DNA from: Pseudomonadota bacterium
GTDB taxonomy: Bacteria > Pseudomonadota > Alphaproteobacteria > Rhizobiales > Hyphomicrobiaceae
Direction: 5' to 3'
Length of the DNA stretch: 8,982 nucleotides
Assembly (NCBI GenBank): GCA_021813195.1
Contig: JAKALI010000133.1
Coordinates: 1 to 8,982 of the forward strand
The notes beneath the pieces are model-generated. The model did not search any database. It had not been told where the DNA came from and saw only the letters and a list, made by a program, of their open reading frames with translations. Below, in pieces: positions 5,928 to 8,982 of the stretch; position 1 is the stretch's first letter; the number at the start of each line of letters is the position of its first letter. The position numbers were made by a program, and so were the translations under genes.

Positions 5928-7583
5928 ATGACCTTCCACGCCACGCCCGAACAACTCGCCGCGGTGACAGACGCGCGCGCTTGGCCCTTCGAGGAGGCGC
6001 GTCGCCTCATCCAACGACTTGAGAAGATCCCGGGGGGACTTGAGAAAACGGTCTTGTTTGAAACGGGTTACGGGCCTTCCGGTTTGCCGCACATCGGCAC
6101 GTTCGGCGAAGTGGCGCGCACAAGCATGGTGCGCCGGGCCTTTGAGACCCTGACGCAGGGGCGCATCAAGACACGACTCATCTCCTTTTCCGACGACATG
6201 GACGGGCTGCGCAAGGTCCCAACCAACGTGCCCAATCGCGAGATGCTGGCGCGATATCTCGAACAGCCCTTGACCAAGGTGCCCGACCCCTTCGGCAAGT
6301 TCGAGAGTTTCGCGCACCACAACAACGCGATGCTGCGGGATTTTCTCGACCGCTTCGGCTTCGAATACGAATTCTATTCGGCCACCGCGTGCTACCAGTC
6401 GGGCCTGTTCGACGAGACGCTGATCAAAATGCTCCACGTCTACGATGAGGTCATGGACATCATGCTGCCGACGCTCGGGGCGGAGCGTCGGGCGACTTAC
6501 TCCCCCTTCCTCCCCATCTGTCCGCGCACCGGGAAGGTGCTCCAGGTGCCGCTACTCGAGCGCAACCCAAACAAAGGTACGATCGTCTACGCCGATCCGG
6601 AGACAGGCGAGAAGGTCGAAACGGAGGTCACGGGCGGCAAAGTCAAGTGCCAGTGGAAGGCGGACTGGGCGTTGCGCTGGACGGCGCTCGGCATCGACTA
6701 CGAAATGGCGGGTAAGGATCTCATCGACAGCGTGGCGCTTGCCACGCGCATTTGCAAGGTGCTGGGTGGTACGCCGCCGGAGGGCTTCAATTATGAACTG
6801 TTTCTCGACGAGAACGGCGAGAAGATTTCTAAGTCGCGGGGCAATGGCCTGACCATCGAGCAGTGGCTTACCTATGCCACGCCCGAAAGTCTCGCCTTGT
6901 TCATGTTCCAGAAGCCAAAGTCCGCCAAGAAGCTCTACGCGGAGGTCATCCCGCGGGCGGTCGACGAATATCTGCAATTGCTCGCCGCCTATCCGCGTCA
7001 GGACCCAAAGTCCCAGCTTGATAATCCGGTCTGGCACATCCACGCGGGCGAACCGCCCACGATCGAACTGCCCGTCACGTTCGCCCTTTTGAAAAATCTT
7101 GTCGCCGCGTCCAACGCCCAGACCAAAGAAGTGCTGTGGGGCTATATCGGCCGCCACCTGCCTGACGCGACGCCTGAGCGCTATCCGCTTCTTGACGAAC
7201 TGGCCGGATACGCGATCCGCTATTACCGCGACTACGATCTGCCCAAGAAGGTCTATCGCAAGCCCGACGAAGTCGAGCGGGCCGCTTTGGCGGCCCTTTC
7301 GGAGGCCCTCGGCCGCGCAAAGCCCGATGCGAGTGCCGAAGAGTTGCAAGCCATCGTCTACGATGTGGGCCGGTCTGTGCCCCGCTACCAGGACTTCACC
7401 GCTAAAGGCGCCACGCCCGAGCGTCCCGGGGTCTCGAATGCTTGGTTCAGCGCCATTTACGAAGTACTGCTTGGTGAGAGCAAGGGGCCGCGGTTTGGGT
7501 CGTTCGTGGCGCTCTATGGCATCGCCGAGACGCGCGAACTCATCGCCAAAGCCCTTGCGGGAGAGATCGGCAAGGCGGCCTAG
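5928..7583 (+). CDS. lysS: Class I (archaeal-type) lysyl-tRNA synthetase
   Basis: This enzyme charges tRNA-Lys with lysine using ATP, in the cytoplasm. It is 551 residues, the usual size for the class I form (also called LysK), which is unrelated to the class II LysRS of E. coli. The catalytic Rossmann fold carries the HIGH-type motif as HIGT at 55-58 within [11 protein letters not shown], and the KMSKS motif as KISKS at 299-303, followed by RGN. Other family stretches are FSDDMDGLR (87-95), PICPRTGKV (196-204) and [12 protein letters not shown] (240-251). The region after ~330 forms the helical anticodon-binding half. No frameshift or missing catalytic residue is seen. Because no class II gene is in view, this is probably the cell's main LysRS, but that needs the rest of the genome. 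The ATG lacks a clear Shine-Dalgarno. Transcription runs towards the DUF1524 gene, 100 bases away. Confidence 0.96.
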   Translation: MTFHATPEQLAAVTDARAWPFEEARRLIQRLEKIPGGLEKTVLFETGYGPSGLPHIGTFGEVARTSMVRRAFETLTQGRIKTRLISFSDDMDGLRKVPTNVPNREMLARYLEQPLTKVPDPFGKFESFAHHNNAMLRDFLDRFGFEYEFYSATACYQSGLFDETLIKMLHVYDEVMDIMLPTLGAERRATYSPFLPICPRTGKVLQVPLLERNPNKGTIVYADPETGEKVETEVTGGKVKCQWKADWALRWTALGIDYEMAGKDLIDSVALATRICKVLGGTPPEGFNYELFLDENGEKISKSRGNGLTIEQWLTYATPESLALFMFQKPKSAKKLYAEVIPRAVDEYLQLLAAYPRQDPKSQLDNPVWHIHAGEPPTIELPVTFALLKNLVAASNAQTKEVLWGYIGRHLPDATPERYPLLDELAGYAIRYYRDYDLPKKVYRKPDEVERAALAALSEALGRAKPDASAEELQAIVYDVGRSVPRYQDFTAKGATPERPGVSNAWFSAIYEVLLGESKGPRFGSFVALYGIAETRELIAKALAGEIGKAA

Positions 7584-7683
7584 CCCGCGCCTTGGTCGGC
7601 TGAAACGCGCCTTATGACGGCGGTAGCGCGAGCCTGACGCGGCTGATCATCTGCGGCGAGCAGCATGGGCGATCGGCTGGATC
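7584..7683. other. 100-base gap between convergent genes
   Basis: This lies between the stop of lysyl-tRNA synthetase and the stop of the minus-strand DUF262/DUF1524 gene. A bidirectional terminator would be expected, but I find no stem followed by a T-run on either strand. Only loose GC-rich repeats (CGGCTG three times) are visible. Confidence 0.4.
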
Positions 7684-8982
7684 TCAGGGAAGGGTTTCAA
7701 TCGGCTCGAGCTTCCAGTCTTTGAGAAGGCGGTTGATGAGCATTTTCGTACGCCGATCGATCGTGGCGGGTGTCCACTCGGGTTCGACGCAGGCTTCGCG
7801 GGCGAGCACGAACTGAGAGCGCGCGAGGTAAACACGCTTGTCTTCCCACGACATGGAGTCGGCCCGGTTGTTGTCCTCTCCAGACAAGAGCACGATGTTG
7901 CCGAGACGCTGGCAGTAGTCTCTTGCGAATTCGGGTTTCGGGAACGCGCGCCGCCAGGATGGATGAATACGAGTTCCCTTCGGCAGCACGTGCTCGAACG
8001 TCGCCTCGTGTTGCTTTTTGGGCCCCGGATCAGATCCGCTCAGGATGCTCAGCTTACGCAGCACGTGGGGTGAGATGGAATTCAACGCGCCGAAATTCTT
8101 TCCGGCAAGCCGTTTGATGGCCGCCTCGCGCAGTTTGGGTTCAATTCTCAGTCGGGAGAACTCTTCAGGTGCCGCGCTGCTGTCGATCTCGGAGAGCAGA
8201 TCGAGCAAGCGCGTCTCCTGCACACCGGGATCCACGGCGGCGAGCTGCATCAGCCAGACGAGCCGTTCGAGGCCGAACATGAACGCATAGGTATCAGGCG
8301 CCGTTCGGCCTCGCACCTGAATCCATTTCAGGACGGCTGGAACCCAGTTGTCTGGATGGCAGTCGCGATCGATCCACGACAGGAATTCGATGCGCTGTGC
8401 AATGGCTGCCCTATCGTTATCGTCCGCTCCGATTTTGCCGTGGCGGATGTCATGTAGCATTTGCGCGAAGGGGACGAATTGATCGCAAAGGAACTGCAGC
8501 CCTTGGGTCTCAATGGATTTTTCCCGAATGAGCTCCAGTTCGATACGTCGGCCGTGATGCGCTCGGGCTCGCCACTCGATCGCGCCAATGTGGCTCAAGA
8601 GGCGATACGTATCGGTTGGATTGAGGAGCGCTTCGGCGGCTTCCCACAGGCGGGCGCCAGCCGGTCGGTCCGACTTATCCATGGCCGACAACAGCGTCGC
8701 CTTGGCTTCGTCGGCCAAAGAGAATCGCATGCCCGTTTCTTGTTCGGTTGCGATGAAGTTCCACGCCTCTTCGTGATCCTCCATCGTGAGGGTTGCAACC
8801 GAACAACACTTGAGCAGGAACTCGACAAACTCTCTGCGGAAGACTTCGGAAACGTCGGGACCCACAAATTCCGAGCGGATCAAATCCCGATTATCAACAA
8901 TGTTACGCTCGCTCTCGGAAAGTGTGTTGCGAGCGCCATCGGGCTCGCTTTCCGTCGCACCACGCCTTTGTACGAGATAGAT
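7684..8982 (-). CDS. DUF262/DUF1524 (GmrSD-like) protein, N-terminus beyond right edge
   Basis: The frame is open from the right edge to TGA at 7684: 432 codons, with the N-terminus missing. A TTG at 8883 is not the start: 33 sense codons precede it, reading smoothly into the family-like segment SERNIVDNRDLIRSEF. The C-terminal ~90 residues match the DUF1524 His-Me finger nuclease: EHVLP (visible residues 330-334, catalytic His at 7990-7992), then a Trp, RLGNIVLLS, the paired Asn at 371-372, and the K-x3-Y-x2-S tail pattern. The part nearest the edge (about visible residues 33-100) looks like the end of a DUF262 (ParB/Srx-like NTPase) domain, where the usual FxxLNxxGxxL segment is replaced by FIATEQETGMRFSL. 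The middle is helical and of unknown role. Fused DUF262-DUF1524 proteins such as GmrSD are modification-dependent (type IV) restriction enzymes against phage DNA; that function is inferred. It converges on lysyl-tRNA synthetase. Confidence 0.85.
   Translation of the reverse strand: MYLVQRRGATESEPDGARNTLSESERNIVDNRDLIRSEFVGPDVSEVFRREFVEFLLKCCSVATLTMEDHEEAWNFIATEQETGMRFSLADEAKATLLSAMDKSDRPAGARLWEAAEALLNPTDTYRLLSHIGAIEWRARAHHGRRIELELIREKSIETQGLQFLCDQFVPFAQMLHDIRHGKIGADDNDRAAIAQRIEFLSWIDRDCHPDNWVPAVLKWIQVRGRTAPDTYAFMFGLERLVWLMQLAAVDPGVQETRLLDLLSEIDSSAAPEEFSRLRIEPKLREAAIKRLAGKNFGALNSISPHVLRKLSILSGSDPGPKKQHEATFEHVLPKGTRIHPSWRRAFPKPEFARDYCQRLGNIVLLSGEDNNRADSMSWEDKRVYLARSQFVLAREACVEPEWTPATIDRRTKMLINRLLKDWKLEPIETLP

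Noticed and set aside
5526..6437. 303-codon minus-strand open frame across the nadD/lysS junction
   Set aside because: It is antisense to two clearly conserved genes, its translation is Arg/Gly/His-rich without recognisable motifs, and GC-rich codon use readily opens such frames.
6552..7349. 265-codon minus-strand open frame inside lysyl-tRNA synthetase
   Set aside because: It is fully antisense to the synthetase, has no family resemblance, and mirrors its codon pattern.
8881..8883. TTG as the start of the DUF262/DUF1524 gene
   Set aside because: The same frame continues without a stop to the window edge, and the upstream residues read like part of the DUF262 domain, so the gene is truncated by the window.
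1..8982. CRISPR array, tRNA/rRNA, insertion sequence or prophage genes
   Set aside because: I looked for regularly spaced repeats, tRNA-like cloverleafs with CCA ends, and transposase or integrase motifs on both strands and saw none.

Overview
The window looks like an ordinary chromosomal stretch from a GC-rich alphaproteobacterium, probably of the Hyphomicrobiales (Rhizobiales) or a nearby order. Three things point there: a class I (archaeal-type) lysyl-tRNA synthetase, which alphaproteobacteria commonly use; a proton-pumping pyrophosphatase carrying the K+-independent signature, common in the same group; and a small secreted protein with a WSGGG-type N-terminus of a kind I associate with rhizobial relatives. 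The taxonomic placement is inference from family habits, not from a search.

Layout, left to right. (1) 1-1647, minus strand: hppA, a membrane H+-pyrophosphatase. The first 549 codons are present and the C-terminus lies beyond the left edge. (2) 1648-1978: a 331-base leader/intergenic region with no convincing gene. It contains two equally spaced CCAA-N8-TTGG inverted repeats and a strong Shine-Dalgarno for hppA. (3) 1979-3181, minus: a geranylgeranyl-reductase-family FAD oxidoreductase. (4) 3182-3425: a divergent promoter region. (5) 3426-3818, plus: a small exported protein with two cysteines. (6) 3964-5073, plus: a site-2-protease-type (M50) membrane metalloprotease with a C-terminal CBS pair. 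(7) 5190-5834, plus: nadD, with a TTG start. (8) 5928-7583, plus: class I lysyl-tRNA synthetase, preceded by a leader containing a perfect 9-bp inverted repeat. (9) 7684-8982, minus: the C-terminal 432 codons of a DUF262/DUF1524 (GmrSD-like) protein. It is converging on lysS and is cut by the right edge.

How the genes relate. Most are housekeeping or lone genes, not one operon. hppA recovers energy from pyrophosphate, which NadD, aminoacyl-tRNA synthetases and prenyl transferases all release, but nothing in the sequence shows co-regulation. The M50 protease, nadD and lysS are collinear with gaps of about 90-120 bases, so each may have its own promoter. The only clearly accessory gene is the DUF262/DUF1524 protein at the right edge, a likely anti-phage restriction factor. 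If the window borders a novel system, it would most likely lie beyond that edge. I see no tRNA, rRNA, CRISPR array, transposase or prophage gene.
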